DNA of 64,000 nucleotides from Malania oleifera (GCF_029873635.1 NC_080420.1:51041457-51105456), one strand, 5' to 3'. Positions 11,195 to 23,403 are shown, numbered from the stretch's first letter. A program made the numbers and translations. Notes: a model not told the origin generated them from the letters alone.

Positions 11195-11767
11195 GAGTAA
11201 ATAGCATTTACTTCCTACCTAGAGAAATTATATTGTAAGAAGATCATTCATTGGTGTTGTCATCTCTAGGGTTTGCTCACAAACTCACTTGCCCTCTTCT
11301 TGCTACTCTTAGTCTTGCATTTACTCTATTGACAGAGGACATTGAGTAAGGATTTTATTGGTTTAACTAGCTCAAAGGAGTATTCAAGCTTACATTTAAT
11401 TTTCATCTACCTTTTGTAAACAAAGGCTCTTTGTGAGCTGTTTTTTAGTGTCTCTAAGTGAGCACCTTATTGAAGCTCTTTGTGAGCTGATGTGTATTGG
11501 CTTCTCCGCCCAAAGGAGGAATATAGTGGATTTTGGAAATCCTTGAGTTGGTCTCAAGGCGTGGACGTAGGCGGGGTGCTGAACCATGTAAATATCTTTG
11601 TGTTAAGCTTTTCTTCTCTCATATCTCATTTATATTTTCTACATTTCTTTTTACATGGAAATTTTATACACTTGCTCTTGGTAAGATTTCTGTGGTTGTA
11701 GAAAGTGAGCACATCACGGAAGAAAGTCTATTCACCCCACTTCTAGATATACTACCAGGCTAACAAG

Positions 11768-11779
11768 TGGTATCAGAGC
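11768..11779 (+). other. Primer binding site of element D
   Basis: TGGTATCAGAGC, an exact match to the plant copia primer site complementary to initiator-Met tRNA, two bases after the LTR end. Confidence 0.9.
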
Positions 11780-11824
11780 ACCAGTCGTTGAAATTCGGAG
11801 TAACATCCAAGAGAAAAGATCAAC

Positions 11825-12757
11825 ATGGCAAATATGTTTGCCCAAGGTCAATCCGTGGACTGCCCTCCCAAGTTTTGTGGGATTAACTACCCAGCATGGA
11901 AGGATCGAATGTCCATCTTCATCCAGGCCTATGACTACCATATGTGGAATGTCATCACTGAAGGAGACTACACCTTCAAAAATGAAGACGGCGATGACAT
12001 ACCCATTAGGAAACATCCCAAGGCAGATGCAAGGATGGCACAGCTCAACTTTAAAACCAACAATTTCCTATATTGCGCTGTAAGTGATGAAGAATACAAC
12101 CGGATATGTGGTTGCAACACGGCCAAGGAAATGTGGGAAAAACTTCAGGTAACATATGAGGGAACTACTCAAGTAAAGAGATCTAAAATTTATATGCTTG
12201 TAAAAGAATATGAAATGTTCAAAATGAAAGAAGGTGAAACAATCACAGCTATGTTCACACGATTCACACAATCACTAATGGACTAAAAGCTCTCGGTAGA
12301 GAAAACTCTATGGAAGATAATGTGCATAAGGTTCTTCATTCTCTACCGACATCTTGGCACGCAAAGTCCACAGCAATCGAAGAAGCCAAGGACCTCTCGA
12401 AGGTCACACTTGACGAACTAATTGGATCTCTCATGACCTACGAAATCAAGAAGAAAAATGTTGCTGCTGAAGCTGAAGCACCCAAAAAAGCTACCAGAAT
12501 TGCTCTGAAAGCTAGAAAGCAGAAAGAGATCCTAGAAGAAGAGGAGAATGATGATGACGATGAAGTTGCCTTACTAACTAGAAGATTCAGAAACTTTCTA
12601 ATGAACAAACGAAATGGCAAACCAAAGGAGAAAGGAGAAAGGAGAATCGAGCATCAGATGCTACAATTGCAAAAAGATTAGGCACTACATGGCCGATTGT
12701 CCTCTCTTCAAAAACAAAAACAACAATTAACAAGGAGACAAGAAGGGATTCAAAGCA
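11825..12757 (+). pseudogene. gag of element D
   Basis: The ATG at 11825 opens MANMFAQGQSV, then FCGINYPAWKDRM, the start of a UBN2-type gag domain, continuing to about codon 150 (GETITAMFTRFT). A one-base loss near 12270 shifts the frame; reading resumes as LKALGREN and HSLPTSWHAK to 12650. A second shift precedes a zinc knuckle at 12659-12700 (C-Y-N-C-K-K-I-R-H-Y-M-A-D-C), which keeps all four metal ligands. Gag would form the particle and bind RNA. ATG choice follows from spacing (45 bp after the primer site) and family similarity. Not functional because of the frameshifts. Confidence 0.85.
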
Positions 12758-15700
12758 ATGAATGCAACTGAATGGGATGAACTAGATGGAACCTCAACTG
12801 ACAAAGAAGTCGAAGAAGAAGTCGCTCATTTCTGTCTCATGGCGGACGATCTAAGTGAGGTAATTTTCGATGACGAATATCTCCCTTCATATGAGGAATT
12901 AGAAGAAAATTGTAGAAAACTCTATGTTGAACTAAGAGCATCTAAAAGGAAAATCAAACTTTTAGAAGAAAACTATTCAAAATGCAAACAAAAACATATT
13001 TGCTCGTGTGGTACCTTGAAAGCTGAAAATGCATCTTCTAATCTTGAAAAAGAAAAGCTTTCTAAAGAATACTCAAAATACAAAGAGTCCTCTCAAAGAG
13101 AAATTGAAAGCTTGAAAAGTCAAGTAATTGAATTTCTTCAAGAAAACTCTTCATTGAAAAAGAAAGTGGAGGATCAAAGCAATACCATATATAAATTTAC
13201 AAATGGAAAGGAAAATTTCAATAGATTACTTGGAGCCCAAAGATTTGGAATTTTCAAAGAAGGTTTAGGATACGGCCTATCATCTTTCGAGTCAATAGGA
13301 TTTGTAAACCTCTATGCTAAAAGGAGCTCTGTATCAAAGAAAGGTTTTTCACCTAAACTAAATCCCTCACACGCAAATAAAGTTTGTTTATATTGTGAGA
13401 AAAAGGGGCACGTACGATTTACTTGCCCCTTCAGGGGAAATAGAGGAAAAAATATGAACTACAAATGGGTGATTAAGAACACTAACTCAATATGACCCAA
13501 GAAAATATGGGTACCAAAACAAGTTACTTGATGTTATGTGCAGGTGCGCTTAAAGAGCAACTCCATAAAAAACAAATGGTTTCTAGACAGTTGATGCTCA
13601 AGACATATGACGGGAGATGTAAGCAAATTCCTCTCCCTTTCATACAAAAAGGAAGGGCTAGTCACATTTGGAGATAACGCCAAAGGAAGAATCATCGGTA
13701 AAGGTAAAATAGATAATTCTTCCCTAGCTATTGAAAATGTTGCTCTAGTTGATACTCTCAAACATAATCTGCTAAGTGTTAGTCAACTATGTGATAAAGG
13801 GTTGAATATTATTTTCCAATCCACAAAGTGCTTAATAAATGATTTAAATGGAAACACAATTCTCATAGGAAAACGTGAGTCCAACATATATACAATTGAA
13901 TTTGAAGAAATCACAAGTTGTAACATTAAATGCTTAGCTATCACAAATGAAAATTGTTGGCTATGGCATAGGAGACTAGGTCATCCAAGCATGGATCTTC
14001 TTTATAAGCATTCATCCAAGGATCTAGTAAACGGTCTACCAAAAGACAACTATGTGAAAGACAAAATATGTGATGCATGTTAATATGGAAAACAAGTTAA
14101 GACCTCCTTCAAAACTAAGAAAGTAATCTCTACATCAAGACCCCTAGAGTTAATCCATCTTGATCTATTTGGACCTAATGACATAGCTAGCATTAGTGGA
14201 AAATTGTATGCATTTGTTATTGTTGATGACTTTTCTAGATTTGCATGGGTAATTTTTCTTGCCAATAAAAGGGAAACATGTAATGCATTTATTCATTTTT
14301 GTGGAAAAATCCAAAATGAGAAGGGGATGTCAATTGTACATATTAGAAGTGATAGAGGAAGAGAGTTTAGAAATAAAGAACTTGAGGACTTTTGCAACGA
14401 AAATGGATATTCACATAACTTCTCGGCACCAAAAACCCCACAACAAAACGGAGTAGTTGAAAGAAAAAATCGAACACTCCAAGAAATGGCTAGAACAATG
14501 CTCAACGAACATAATTTGCCAAAATACTTCTAGGCAGAAGCCGTTAGCACAACATGCTATGTTAGTAACCAAGTCACTATTAGATTCAAAATAGGAAAAA
14601 CCCCATATGAAATATGGAAGGGTAGAAAACCTAGCATATCACATTTTAAGGTTTTTGGATGCAAGTGCTTCATATTAAACGATAGATATCATTTAGCTAA
14701 ATTTGATTCAAAGTCCGATAAGGGGATCTTCATAGGATACGCCATGAATAGTAAAGCATACAGGGTATTCAACAAGAGGATTCAAACTGTTCAAGAATCA
14801 ACCCATGTCGTTTTTGATGAAACAAATCCTTACACATCCAAAACCCCTGTTGAGATAAATGAAGAAAACCAAGTCACTACCTTTAGAATTGAAAGAGAAT
14901 TAGAACAACTCAAGATAAATAATAATCAAGACACAAATTATCAAGACACAAATGTAGATTATCTAAGATCTTCTCCACAAGAACCTAACCAACCACAAGA
15001 AAAAGAAGATCATGAATTACCCAAAGCATGGAAGTTTGTAAAAAATCATCCAACTGATCTCATCATAGGAAGTCCCTCTCAAGGAGTCAGCACCCGATCT
15101 CACCTTAGAAGTGGATGTAATCATATTGCCTTTATATCTCACCTAGAACCTAAAAACTTTGAAGAAGCTGAAAATGATGCAGATTGGATAAATGCCATGC
15201 AAGAAGAATTAGATCAATTCGAAAGAAACAAAGTATGGCACTTAGTTCCTAAACCCAAAAATACCACAATAATTGGCACTAAATGGCTATTTAGGAATAA
15301 GAAAGATGAAGATGGAAACATTTTCAGAAATAAAGCTAGACTTGTAGCCCAAGGATACAACCAACAAGAGGGTATTGACTACGATGAAACTTACGCTCCT
15401 GTAGTTAGACTAGAGGCTATCAAAATGCTCCTTGCCTTTGCTTGTTACAAAAACTTCAAATTGTTTCAAATGGATGTTAAAAGCGCTTTTTTAAATGGAT
15501 ACATAAATGAAGAAGTTTTTGTCAAACAACCTCCTGGCTTTGAGAGCCAGACTCATCCCGATCATGTATATAAACTCTCAAAAGCTCTTTACGGACTTAA
15601 GCAAGCACCAAGAGCTTGGTATGAATGCTTAAGCAAATTTCTTCTTGAAAATGGGTTCACAATAGGAAAATTCGATACCACTCTTTTCTTAAAACATAAA

Positions 15701-16678
15701 GAGAATGGTATGCTAGTTATACAAATCTATGTAGATGATTTTATCTTCGGGGCCACAAATGAGACCTTATGTCAAAACTTTGCTCAAACTATGCAGGAAA
15801 CATTTGAGATAAGCGTGATGGGTGAGCTAACCTTTTTCCTAGGATTACAAATCAAGCAAATGAAGCACGGAATCTTCATAAATCAGGCCAAATACGTTAG
15901 GGACATGTTAAAGAAATTTAACCTTGAAATGGGAAAATCTAAGGCAACTCCTATAAGTATCATAACTAAGCTTGACGTTGATGAAAAAGGGAAAAACATT
16001 GACCAAAAACTCTACCGTGGCATGATACGTAGCTTATATCTCACCTCCAGCAGGCCTGACATAATGATCAGCGTTTGTCTTTGTGCTAGGTTTCAATCTT
16101 GTCCTAAAGAATCTCATCTTCATGTGGTTAAACGAATCTTCAGATACTTAGCAGGCACTCCTAACTTAGGACTCTTCTTTCCTAAAATTGCTCCCTTTCA
16201 CCTCACATGCTACTCTAATGCTAACTACGGTGGTTGTAAAATTGATAGAAAAAGCACTAATGTAACATGTCACTTCCTTGGACACTCCCTTGTTTCTTGG
16301 TTTTGCAAGAAACAAACCTCCGTAGCTTTTTCCACCACCGAGGCTGAGTACATAATAGTCGGCAGCTACTGTGCTCAAGCATTATACATGAAACAACGAC
16401 TTGAGGATTTTCGAATCTTAGTTAAAGGTACTCCAATTCATTGTGACAATACTAGTACCATCAACATTTCAAAAAATCCGTGTCTCCACTCTAGAACCAA
16501 GCACATTGAAATTAGGCACCACTTCATTTGAGACCATGTCCAAAAAGGAGACGTTGAGTTGGTTTATGTTCCCACCAAAAACCAACTTGCCAACATTCTC
16601 ACTAAGCCTCTCAATGAAGAAAGATTTCACAAAATTTGGCATGCCCTAGGAATGTGCACTCCTTCAGACATACTATAG
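12758..16678 (+). pseudogene. pol of element D: second zinc knuckle, protease, integrase, RT, RNase H
   Basis: A coiled-coil-like Lys/Glu-rich spacer (12758-13300) leads to a second zinc knuckle at 13387-13428 (C-L-Y-C-x4-H-x4-C). Protease follows: WFLDS is at the active site, but the Gly codon of D-S-G is a stop (13592-13594). Next come GAG-pre-integrase (WHRRLGHPS near 13960), integrase with VDDFSRFAW, RSDRGREF and PQQNGVVERKNR (catalytic D, D, E), RT with QMDVKSAFLNG, LKQAPRAWY and YVDD (near 15728), and RNase H ending in HALGMC. Further stops lie at 14081, 14531 and 16529. All four stops are explained by single transitions or one base change. Integrase before RT is the copia order. Confidence 0.9.
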
Positions 16679-16737
16679 GATCCTACCCCCACTCTTACTT
16701 TCCCTACTCTTCCACTTTAATGTTTATTTCTTTTCCC

Positions 16738-16872
16738 CACGTTCTCGTCGAAGAACACAGGGTCTTCGTCACCGAGAAACCTTCACACTTCGTTGATGAA
16801 TACAGGGCGTTCCTCGCCAAAAAAATTTGATATTTCATCGACGAATACAGGGTTCTCATCGACGAAATTTGT
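16738..16872 (+). repeat. Internal palindrome array upstream of the env-like gene of D
   Basis: Between pol and the env-like gene the same motif as in D's LTR recurs: pairs of TTCGTCGACGAA-like palindromes separated by ACACAGGG, three pairs with mutations. A T/C-rich stretch (16910-17060), like a transcript leader, follows. Elsewhere this motif is found only in the LTR promoter regions, so the array may mark an internal promoter or regulatory copy. Confidence 0.75.
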
Positions 16873-17011
16873 CGGGGTACTTATTTCTTCAAGATAAAAC
16901 AAAACAAACCTTAGCCCTCTTCTCGCACCTCTCCCTCTCTCGCCTCTGTGCTGTTCCTTTGCCCATCTTACGCCACCACTTCCCTCCCCCTCCCCCATCT
17001 TCGCCCTCAGC

Positions 17012-18295
17012 TTGTCTTCTCCCCCACGCTACCAGCTGCTCCTCCCTCAATTCTCTCCTCCCTTAAGCCCCCAGCTCTTCCCTATCGGCCGTGCCTTTCT
17101 CCCCGTCCCTCCATGGCTCCTCGCCCCAAACACACACATTCAAATTGAAGTCGGGGAGGGATCCTCTCGCCCTGCCTCCTGTCCCCCTACCCCTACTCCG
17201 GCTAACCCCGACCCCCGCTTCGTCTCCTCTGAAGCTGTCCACCGCTACCAAACCGACATTGTCAAGCGACATGTCGTATATGGCAAAATAGTACCCTCTG
17301 AATTTTTACAGCTTCATTTCCCTGCTCTTCTCACCAAGATTCAAGCCCTCAGATAGGATGCTCTTTTCAATCTCGATGAACTAGTTTATGAAGATCTTGT
17401 TCGCTAATTCTACGCGAATTTCATCCCTTCCTATCACGGCATTGCCGCTTACTCTACCGTTCGAGGCACCATCATTCAGCTTTCTGACGCTACATTCTCC
17501 GCGGTACTGGGTTGCACTTTTTATCCTCTTCGTGGCATCCCCAAGTCCTCCTGGCCGACCTGCTTCGACTGGTTCGACTCCCACACCGCACTCAAGCTCA
17601 TTACTGGTAACCCTCATATCTCTGCACTAGCTCACCCAAAATCCAAGGACCTCACTATGGAATTTCGAGTCCTCCATCACATCATCACATATAACTTATG
17701 TCCTCGAACTGGTGGCCGAGATTGGGTTACCTTCGGTGACATTTTTTGCATGTATTGTCTATGGGTTGGTCGGGGTATATATCTCCCCTCCATCATCGTT
17801 CAGAACATAGAAGAAGACCTCAAGCGGCAATGTGGTTGTTTCCCATATGGTCGTCTCCTCACAACCTTCTTCTATCACTTTGACCTCATTCGCACCGGCC
17901 TTCCTTGTATTTGTCCTACGCCTGAAGATATTTACATTGAGGCGACTCTTTGTCGCATGCACTTTAAAAAGGACGAAGCCACTAACACGTGGGTCAAAGC
18001 CCACAAGCAAGGCCCTATTCCCCTCGATGAGGTTGAGGCTGCCCTGGAAGTCGAAGCCGAAGCCAAAGCCGAAGCTAGAGAAGGCGAGCATGAGGACCCC
18101 ATCTATGGTCACATACTGACACACCTGGACGAGCTTTAGCATACTATGACACAGTCCGAGCTTTGACACCGCCATCGATTTGACTCTATTGATGCATCTC
18201 TTGTTTGGCTAGAAAGCACTAATCGCGCTCATTTCGACATTCTCGATGCATCTTTTGCTACCCTGTTTGATCAACTGGGTCACCCTCATGAGTAG
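17012..18295 (+). pseudogene. env-like ORF of element D (putative plant transposon protein domain)
   Basis: One reading frame runs 17012-18295, broken by four in-frame stops (17354, 17405, 18137, 18164). Recognisable stretches are SSEAVHRYQ, LDELVYEDLVR, STVRGTIIQLSD, DSHTALKLITGNPHI, LHHIITYNL, VTFGDIFCMYCLW and YGRLLTTFF. Together they resemble the 'putative plant transposon protein' domain found in env-like ORFs downstream of copia/Sirevirus pol genes. The tail is an acidic Glu/Ala repeat (about 18035-18090), then a short helical-looking segment. I see no convincing signal peptide or transmembrane segment. An ATG at 17113 (MAPRPKH) is a possible original start in another frame, implying an early frameshift. 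Function is unknown. Confidence 0.75.
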
Positions 18296-18775
18296 CATGC
18301 TGTCTCGCTAACCCCCAAATTTTGATTATGGCAAAGAGGGAGAAGTAGTTTTAGATTCAGTTTTCAGATGTATGCGGATGTAATTAGAAAAATATTCTAG
18401 TTGATACTATTAGCTTTTCAGATGTATACGAATGTAATTAGAAAACAATTCTAGTTGATACTAATAGCCTTAATCACTCATTGTAAGCACGGCATATAAT
18501 TAGCAATGGAACAATCAGTGCATCCTTTTGAGTGTAAATGCTCTATCTGCGTACTTGATTGATTGATATACTGGACTGTCATGGTTTATGTAGGATTAAA
18601 TGGAAACTATCGCATTTATAAACGATATGCTGAAAAAATTTAAATAAAATACTCTTTCATAAAATGCAAACATTAAGGGGGAGAATTTTATTTAATCTCT
18701 AAACCATTCTATTTAGTAAAGGGGATCATTTATTTTTTTAAGAGACACTAATGGATTGCCATCATCAAAAATGAC
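18296..18775 (+). other. 3' non-coding tail of element D with polypurine motifs
   Basis: No coding sequence. It has several polypurine motifs (GGCAAAGAGGGAGAAG near 18330, AAGGGGGAGAA near 18675, AAAGGGGA near 18717), the multiple-PPT pattern of Sireviruses. A 50-bp direct repeat with a TTCAGATGTAT.CGGATGTAATTAGAAAA core occurs twice around 18361-18470. It ends CATCATCAAAAATGAC, where the 3' LTR would be expected to begin. Confidence 0.6.
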
Positions 18776-18923
18776 ATGTGTTGATTCATGTGTTGAGCTT
18801 TGTGATACATCATGTAGTCATTCATCTAATATATCTTATGATATTTCTGTTAATAACTCATGTACTAATTCATGCAATAATTCTTGCAATAAATCTTGTG
18901 TTGAATCATGTGATGAAGTTAAT

Positions 18924-21059
18924 TGTTAACTTTACCATCATCCCATGAGGGGGGGTGAATTGGTATTTTTAAATTTATCTCCTAGGTATTCCTCCTAACA
19001 GCAGTATGTTCACAAGCCTATGGTTAATCTAATGCAAATAATGTAAATATACCAGAAATTAAATAAAGCAATTCAGACAATCACACAAGCACTAGAAAGC
19101 AGTAAAGAAAGGATGACACACAGATATGTTATCGAGGTTCGGCCAACTGCCTACGTCCCCGCCTTGGCTAACCAGCACAAGGATTTTCACAATAACTTGC
19201 TCACTTAAATGGGTGGAGCGGCACCTATACAAGCCAAGTCAAATTACCACAGGGCTGACCTCAACCTTTACACCAATCCTTACCGGTCTGGATTACCGCC
19301 CCCTCAGGCCACACCTGGAATCTCTCAGATATACAATCAAAAGGTACAATACAAAAGTGCTTACACGTAAAGCAAATTTGTACCACAAATGCACACAAAC
19401 ACAAACACCACGGATGATTTAATAATGTAAGTTCAATGTGGTCTAAACAGTTTAACTCTCAAAGATGTTTTCTATCAATGTAGTGAGTGCGTGAGAGTAT
19501 CAATAATAATCTGTGTATCTCAAAATATTCAATCAAACATGTTTACACATACCACCAAGCAAGCCTCAAGAATATCAATCAGAGAATATCTCAATCACAC
19601 AAATGTGTATATGCTTGGATTGCAAAATAGATAATCTTTGTTTTTGGCAAATGATATAAATACTCGTATAAATATTACCACAAAGATTAGTGTAACAAGC
19701 ACAAATATCTTTTCACAAATAGTTCAATAAATTCCACAAGATATTTGAGTAAGCTTGAAATATGTTTTTGCAAACCAAAAATAAATATAAACTTCCAAGG
19801 ATATTGCAATGATAATGCAACACTCGGAAGTTTACCACAAGTCTTCTTAGAGTAGGCTTATTAGCAAAACCTCCTAAGAAAACTTAGGTTATGCTTTAGA
19901 GGAAAAATCGATTCAACCACTTCAAACAATGAGAGCAAAACCTATTTGAATATACACTCAGAGCACTTACAAATGATTTTGAACTTGAAGAAGTAAGCTA
20001 GAGTGTTTTTAGGAAAGGTATGAACAAATGGGAATCAAAAGAAAGAATTTTTGCTTGAGAGAGATTTTCTTAATCCTTTTTGCTAAATCAATGCTTAATC
20101 CACCAAATGAGAGAGTATATATAGACATGCTGAAAATTTTGACCGTTGGGGACCTATTAGGGATTGTTAGAAAATATTAATGATGTTTAAATCAATTTAA
20201 CCCTGTTTAAAAAATATTAACAGCGGTAAAAAATAGGAGCAACCTAAGAGGTCCGGTCGATCAGAAATGGTTCGGTCGACCAGGACTCAAATGGCTCGGT
20301 CGACTAAGGGTATTTTGAACTGAGTGGTCAGTCGACCGAGGCAAGGCGATTTTCCAATTTTTTGAGGTTCGGTCAACCAGAGCATTTTGAACTGCCTGGT
20401 TCGATCGACCAAACCGCTGGGAATTCTCCCTAAACCCTTCGGTCGACCAGGTAGTTGGAGTAAAAAAATGGTCGGTCGGCCGGGAGGTCAAATTGTTGAC
20501 TTGCAAGTGGTTCGGTCGACCAGGGTCAAATGAACTACAGGGTCTCGATCGACCGGGACCTAGGTCAACGGTTGACCCAGGGATGGCTCGGTTGACCAGG
20601 CCAAAATGAACTGATTTGGTCGGTCGACCGAAAGTGCACCAAGTGTGCATTTCGGTCCCGTCTTAATACAATGAAGCCCTATTTAAGTGCCTAGCAAGTA
20701 TATGTGAAAGAGTGAGTGTCCGAGAGGCACTTGGGTCCAAAATAGAGACACCGAAAGAATCTGGTGTACACCCTAGGGTCTTTCTAAGGTCCTTTCTCAT
20801 TAATGGTTCGGTTTGAGCTTACAAAATAAATCATGCATGTGATGTGTGTGCTTATTACAAACCGAATACCCTAATTACTATTATAGACAAATTTCACGTA
20901 GAACTATTACAATTTGGAATATGAATTTGTCTTCAAGCTGTTGATCTTTTACGTGCCATTAATGATATGCTAATATAGACCTGCACATGAACTAGATATT
21001 TATTAGATACAAGAGTATTTGTCATTATCAAAACCAGGGCGTGACCTATAAGGTCAACA
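18924..21059 (-). mobile_element. Solo LTR, A-family, minus strand, in the duplicated gag
   Basis: 2136 bp. The plus strand starts TGTTAACTTTACC and ends AAGGTCAACA, with TTAAT target duplications at 18919-18923 and 21060-21064. Removal restores the gag frame exactly as in the 9.4-kb copy. It contains a GGTCGACC palindrome array (about 20250-20650), an MSA-type box and TATA box on the minus strand, and the U5 block (about 19128-19330). Confidence 0.9.
20116..20150 (-). promoter_or_regulatory. Minus-strand MSA box and TATA in the 18.9-21.1 kb LTR
   Basis: On the minus strand, CCCAACGGTCA (20150-20140) is a full match to YCYAACGGYYA, followed by TATATATA (20123-20116). The order palindrome array, MSA box, TATA is the same as in the other LTRs. 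Confidence 0.6.
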
Positions 21060-22007
21060 TTAATGATGAAATCATGCCCTTTAACAAAGCACTAGAAAAG
21101 ACTTTAACTAAAATGCATAAGCTTCTAGTTAGGATGTCTAAATAGAAAACATTTTTGAAAAATGAGAATATAATATTGGTGTTAGAATTGGTGTATTCTC
21201 AAGAGGGGGGGTGAATTGGAATTTAAAACTTTTTCTCCTAGGTTAATCTATCCAACAATAGTACATACACAACCTAAGGTCTGTCTATGCAATTTCCAAA
21301 TATGTAGATAAATATAATGTGGAAATTAAGTCATATGCATCATTCACCCCATAACATACATGTGCGATAAATATAAAGTGCGGAAATATAAACAAGGCAC
21401 ATGATATGTTATCGGGGTTCGGCCAACTGCGCCTACATCCCCGCCTCTAGCTTGCAGGCCCGAGGATTCCACTAATAGCTCACTTAAGGGTGGAGCAGCA
21501 CCGATTACAACCAGGTCAATTAGCGCAGGGCTGACCTCAACCTTAACCAGGTCAATTAGCAGGGCTGACCTCAACCTACACGCCTTAACAGGTTAACACA
21601 TCTAACTTTCCTAACCGGGTTTAAGCCAATCTGAGACTACTCTAGGGCTAGTCTCCCTCTTCAGGCCCGTGCCTGGAAATACAACAGATGTGTATTACAA
21701 TCAAATGGTACAGTGATTATGCTTTCATGTAAAGCAGATGTGTACCCAGTTACATTCAATCACATACACCACCAATGATATAATAAGTTAGCTCAGTGTG
21801 GTCTAAAGTTTCAGCTCTTAAATATATTTTCTATCAGTGTGATGAGTGGGTGAGAGTATCAAGAGGTAATCTTTGTATCTTAAGATATTCAATCAATAAG
21901 TTCACACAAAGATATCAAGTTTCAAATATTTCAATCAGCAGGATGTCTCAATTGTGCAAATATTAAATAATGTATATGCTTTTTTTGCAAAATATATTTA
22001 ATCTGTG

Positions 22008-23403
22008 TGTTAGACCAAATAGTTAAAGGTCTTTCATTCCTACCATGTTTTGATGTTATCAACCCATTAGCTGCTCTTAAGGTCACTAACGTTTCTTTAA
22101 GATATGTTTCAGATATACAGAATGGCATCTGAACCAACAAACAGTCAAAGCAACTCATGTCATGACCAGAAGCACAAGTCTCTCAAAGCATTCATGAACA
22201 ATACAAAAAATGTACAAAGTCATCTGAAAAATGAGTGTGTAAAATAAGAGAGATATCATCTTGTAAATATCTTGTACATAAAGTGAAACTCAATACTAAA
22301 AGCAAGACAGGGGCGTATCACACACACACAACAAAATACTAGTAAAGTCATTTAAAAGTGTATAAAGAAACCCCCAAACAGACAAGAACCTTCTTAGAAG
22401 CTTAAAGGACAAAAATTTTAAGAAAAAGGATATCGTCGACAAACACAGGGCTTCGTCGACGAGTGTAGCACAAACTTTGTCGACCAACACAGGGTTCTCA
22501 TTGACAAAAATATACCGAGGGGCATCTGAATTCAGAGCCACAACTCGTCGACCAACACAGGGCGTCATCGACGAATTACATGAAGGACTCCTCGACGAAC
22601 ACAGGTTCTCGTCGATGAAAATATACTGAGAGGTACTTGAATTCATAACTAGCAACTCGTCGATGAACACAGGGCTTCGTCGACGAAGTTACTGAAGATC
22701 TCGTCGATGAACGTCAAGCAGAAGCAAACATTAAATGCTGCAAATGGCTATTTTGGAATTTTTTCTTACATTCATAAATGCCCAACGGCTCTCTAGCATT
22801 ACACTCACCCATTTAATGTATAAATAGGAGTAAATAGCATTTACTTCCTACCTAGAGAAATTATATTGTAAGAAGATCATTCATTGGTGTTGTCATCTCT
22901 AGGGTTTGCTCACAAACTCTCTTGCCCTCTTCTTGCTACTCTTAGTCTTGTATTTACTCTATTGACAGAGGATATTGAGTAAGGATTTTATTGGTTTAAC
23001 TAGCTCAAGGGAGTATTCAATCTTACATTTAATTTTCATCTACCTTTTGTAAACAAGGGCTCTTTGTGAGCTGTTTTTGGGTGTCTCTAAATGAGCACCT
23101 TATTGAAGCTCTTTGTGAGCTGATGTGTATTGGCTTCTCCGCCCAAAGGAGGATTATAGTGGATTTTGGAAATCCTTGAGTTGGTCTCAAGGCGTGGACG
23201 TAGGCGGGGTGCCAAACCACGTAAATATCTTTGTGTTAAGCTTTTCTTCTTTCATATCTCATTTATATTTTCTACATTTCTTTTTACATGACAATTTTAT
23301 ACACTTGCTCTTGGTAAGATTTCTGTGGTTGTAGAAAGTGAGCACATCACGGAAGAAAGTCTATTCACCCCCCCCCCCCTCTAGACATACTACCAGGCTA
23401 ACA
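22008..23403 (+). repeat. 3' LTR of element D
   Basis: 1396 bp, TGTTAGACC...GGCTAACA, followed by the target duplication CTTTG (23404-23408). It matches the 5' LTR except for scattered substitutions, a loss of about 20 bp at the end of the palindrome array (near 22710) and a longer C run near 23370. Confidence 0.85.

Larger units (their letters stand above)
10356..11765 (+). repeat. 5' LTR of element D
   Basis: 1410 bp, starting TGTTAGACCAAATAG and ending CTACCAGGCTAACA. It contains an array of CTCGTCGACGAA-type palindromes (10780-11078), an AACGG box (11148-11158), a TATAAATAG box (11186-11194) and a shortened version of the conserved U5 block (GTGGACGTAGGCGGGGTG near 11560). The 3' LTR copy at 22008-23403 is similar but clearly diverged. 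Confidence 0.85.
18776..22007 (+). repeat. Duplicated copy of B gag plus minus-strand LTR (second copy of 9266-10355)
   Basis: 18776-18923 and 21065-21179 repeat the Cys-rich B gag of 9266-9523. 21180-22007 repeats the left part of the minus-strand LTR (9529-10355), with scattered substitutions. The copy leads directly into D's 3' LTR, just as the original leads into the 5' LTR. It is interrupted by a solo LTR (18924-21059). The left junction shares ATGTG between D tail and B gag, suggesting a microhomology-mediated or unequal-exchange duplication. Confidence 0.8.
10356..23403 (+). mobile_element. Element D: copia/Sirevirus-like retrotransposon with env-like gene
   Basis: The parts in order are a 5' LTR (10356-11765), primer site (11768-11779), gag, protease, integrase, RT and RNase H (11825-16678), an internal palindrome array (16738-16872), an env-like gene (17012-18295), a polypurine-rich tail (18296-18775), a duplicated block of outside DNA (18776-22007) and a 3' LTR (22008-23403). 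The target duplication CTTTG is seen at 10351-10355 and 23404-23408, with D sitting in the minus-strand LTR. Copia domain order (integrase before RT), a double zinc-knuckle gag, an env-like ORF and multiple polypurine motifs fit the Sirevirus (Maximus/SIRE) lineage. Stops and frameshifts show it is dead. Confidence 0.8.

Noticed and set aside
9262..11765. A 2.5-kb LTR of element D starting in the gag-like sequence
   Set aside because: The gag part belongs to element B (homologous to C gag), and the CTTTG target duplication plus TGTTAGACC place D's LTR start at 10356.
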